From NCBI GenBank assembly GCA_001871755.1, contig MNXL01000167.1, positions 1 to 5,802 of the forward strand: a stretch of 5,802 nucleotides of DNA, read 5' to 3'. The notes under the pieces are model-generated. The model ran no database searches, had not been told where the DNA came from, and was given only the letters and a program-made list of their open reading frames with translations. Shown here in pieces: positions 4,432-5,802 of the stretch (positions are counted from its first letter, which is position 1; the number at the start of each line of letters is the position of its first letter). The stretch comes from Anaerolineae bacterium CG2_30_64_16 (GTDB taxonomy: Bacteria > Chloroflexota > Anaerolineae > CG2-30-64-16). The translations under genes were made by a program, and so were the position numbers.

Positions 4432-5685
4432 ATGACGTCAGCAACGAATCCCTTCGAGATTGCCCAACGCCAGTTGGACGAGGCCGTCGGCCTTCTGGGC
4501 CTCTCACCGGCCATGCACGCTTTTCTACGCGTGCCGATGCGGGAGCTCCGCTTCACCGTGCCGGTGCAGATGGATGACGGCAGCTTCGAGGTCTTCCAGG
4601 CCTTCCGCGTGCAATACAATGACGCGCGCGGCCCGGCCAAGGGTGGCATTCGGTTCCATCCCCAAGAGACTGTGGACACTGTGCGGGCGCTGGCAGCCTG
4701 GATGACCTGGAAGACTTCAGTGGTGGACATCCCGCTGGGCGGCAGCAAGGGTGGCGTGATTTGCGACCCCCATAGTCTGTCTCATGGCGAACTGGAGCGC
4801 TTGAGCCGCGGGTACATGCGCAAGGTGGCCTATTTCATCGGTCCCGACAAAGACGTCCCCGCGCCCGATGTGTACACCACGCCGCAGATCATGGCCTGGA
4901 TGATGGACGAATACGAGGTCATCATGGGCCGGCATCTCCCAGGTGTGATCACTGGCAAGCCGGCGCCTCTGTTCGGATCCTTGGGCCGCGGCGATGCCAC
5001 TGCCCGCGGCGGCATCTACACCATCCGTGAGGCGGCCAGGGTGTTGGGCCTTGATCTCCAGGACGCTCCGACAGCGATCCAGGGCTACGGCAACGCCGGC
5101 CAATTCGCGCACAAGCTGGGGCATGAATGGCTCGGATTAAGGGTGGTCGCAATCAGCGATTCTAAGGGCGGCATTTACAACCCCAACGGCCTCGATTACG
5201 AGAAAGCAATAGCCTGGAAGCAAAAGACCGGCAAAGTGGCAGACTTCCCCGGCGCCAAGAACATTACCAACGCAGAACTGCTGGAATTACCGGTTACCAT
5301 TTTGGTCCCGGCCGCTTTGGAGGGGATGATTACCGCCGAGAACGCCGGCCGCGTCCAGGCCAAGATCGTCGCCGAGCTGGCCAATGGCCCGACGACCCCC
5401 GAGGCTGACCAAATCTTGTTCCAGAACGGCTCGTATGTGATCCCGGACTTCCTGTGCAATGCTGGCGGCGTCACGGTAAGCTACTTCGAGCAGGTCCAGA
5501 ACGCCTACAACTTCTACTGGACGCTCGACGAAGTGTACGAGCGGCTGGATGCCAAGATGACCACGGCCTTCCACGCGGTGCACGAAATGGCGCAGTCTCG
5601 GAAGGTGCACAACCGGCTGGCCGCCTATCTGGTGGCGGTGCAGCGGGTCGCCGAGGCCGTAGCCACCCGCGGCTGGGTGCGCTAG
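4432..5685 (+). CDS. gdhA: Glutamate dehydrogenase, hexameric type (NAD(P)-dependent)
   Basis: This 417-residue enzyme converts glutamate and 2-oxoglutarate plus ammonia into each other in the cytoplasm, linking carbon and nitrogen metabolism. Its length fits the compact hexameric class (GudB/RocG/archaeal GDH). The N-terminal substrate domain shows RGPAKGGIRFHP (66-77), MTWKTSVVDIPLGGSKGG (91-108, with Lys94 and catalytic Lys106) and PAPDVYT (143-149, with catalytic Asp146). The Rossmann domain has QGYGNAG (217-223) and an acidic Asp243 at the end of the second strand (AISDSKGG), which favours NAD over NADP. The C-terminal part has NGPTTPEAD (318-326) and PDFLCNAGGVTVSYFEQVQN (338-357). Most relatives I remember have Trp where Gln354 stands in YFExVQN. 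The gene has its own likely promoter and a terminator 58 bp after the stop, so it appears monocistronic. Cofactor preference is inferred; the symbol follows general use. Confidence 0.95.
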   Translation: MTSATNPFEIAQRQLDEAVGLLGLSPAMHAFLRVPMRELRFTVPVQMDDGSFEVFQAFRVQYNDARGPAKGGIRFHPQETVDTVRALAAWMTWKTSVVDIPLGGSKGGVICDPHSLSHGELERLSRGYMRKVAYFIGPDKDVPAPDVYTTPQIMAWMMDEYEVIMGRHLPGVITGKPAPLFGSLGRGDATARGGIYTIREAARVLGLDLQDAPTAIQGYGNAGQFAHKLGHEWLGLRVVAISDSKGGIYNPNGLDYEKAIAWKQKTGKVADFPGAKNITNAELLELPVTILVPAALEGMITAENAGRVQAKIVAELANGPTTPEADQILFQNGSYVIPDFLCNAGGVTVSYFEQVQNAYNFYWTLDEVYERLDAKMTTAFHAVHEMAQSRKVHNRLAAYLVAVQRVAEAVATRGWVR

Positions 5686-5743
5686 AGTGATCGACGACGC
5701 AGACCAGAAGACCATCCGTTCGACGGCCTGCGAAACATAAGAA

Positions 5744-5788
5744 AAGAAGCCCGCCAGCGACACTTCGCTGGTGGGCTTCTTGACTATC
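5744..5788 (+). terminator. Strong intrinsic terminator hairpin after glutamate dehydrogenase
   Basis: AAGAAGCCCGCCAGCG (5744-5759) pairs along all 16 positions with 5766-5781, with a single G-U pair, around the 6-nt loop ACACTT. The 3' arm ends in CTTCTT and is followed by GACTATCTTCTT, an imperfect U-rich tail. The A-rich 5' flank means it could also stop transcription from the opposite strand. It closes the glutamate dehydrogenase transcript. Confidence 0.85.
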
Positions 5789-5802
5789 TTCTTACAACTG
5801 AT

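Noticed and set aside
4190..4435. 81-residue + strand ORF (GTG start) covering the glutamate dehydrogenase leader and ending in an ATGA overlap with its start
   Set aside because: It has a hydrophobic stretch and a coupled-looking stop, but no ribosome binding site at 4190. Its start lies upstream of the best promoter, and it resembles no family I know. Treated as a chance ORF through structured leader DNA, though a short leader peptide cannot be fully excluded.

Overview
The window is a GC-rich bacterial chromosome segment with every supported gene on the + strand. It most resembles a Chloroflexota (Anaerolineae/Caldilineae-like) genome. The reasons are the high-GC coding style, a DUF1786-like protein, a compact hexameric-type glutamate dehydrogenase, and intergenic DNA full of short tandem heptamer/octamer repeats and palindromic mini-elements. 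This assignment is an inference from style, not from a database match.

Layout. Positions 1-1063 hold the 3' part of a DUF1786-like gene followed after 18 bp by a small flavin-reductase-like gene. Positions 1064-1499 carry no credible gene. They hold a cluster of inverted repeats that reads as mini-transposons (MITE-like) nested inside one another. Positions 1500-3202 hold a second, paralogous flavin-reductase-like gene whose stop overlaps the start of an M20D metallo-amidohydrolase gene (ATGA). After a 56-bp gap with heptamer tandem repeats comes a LysE-family exporter gene (3259-3921). A short ORF follows (3947-4165) that looks like the N-terminal stub of a membrane-anchored alpha/beta-hydrolase and ends in octamer tandem repeats. 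Positions 4166-4431 hold a promoter and a hairpin-rich leader for a glutamate dehydrogenase gene (4432-5685), which is closed by a strong terminator hairpin (5744-5781).

How the genes may work together. The amidohydrolase (release of an amino acid or amine from an N-acyl conjugate), the LysE exporter (efflux of amino acids or related metabolites) and glutamate dehydrogenase (amino-nitrogen in or out of 2-oxoglutarate) share an amino-acid/nitrogen theme. Only the flavin reductase/M20 pair is clearly translationally coupled; glutamate dehydrogenase appears to have its own promoter. The role of the two flavin-reductase-like proteins is not determined by the sequence.

The most notable part of the window is 1056-1436. 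Three layers of palindromic elements can be peeled apart using terminal inverted repeats and flanking direct repeats. The second most notable is the structured leader upstream of glutamate dehydrogenase. I see no tRNA, rRNA, CRISPR array, transposase or phage gene.
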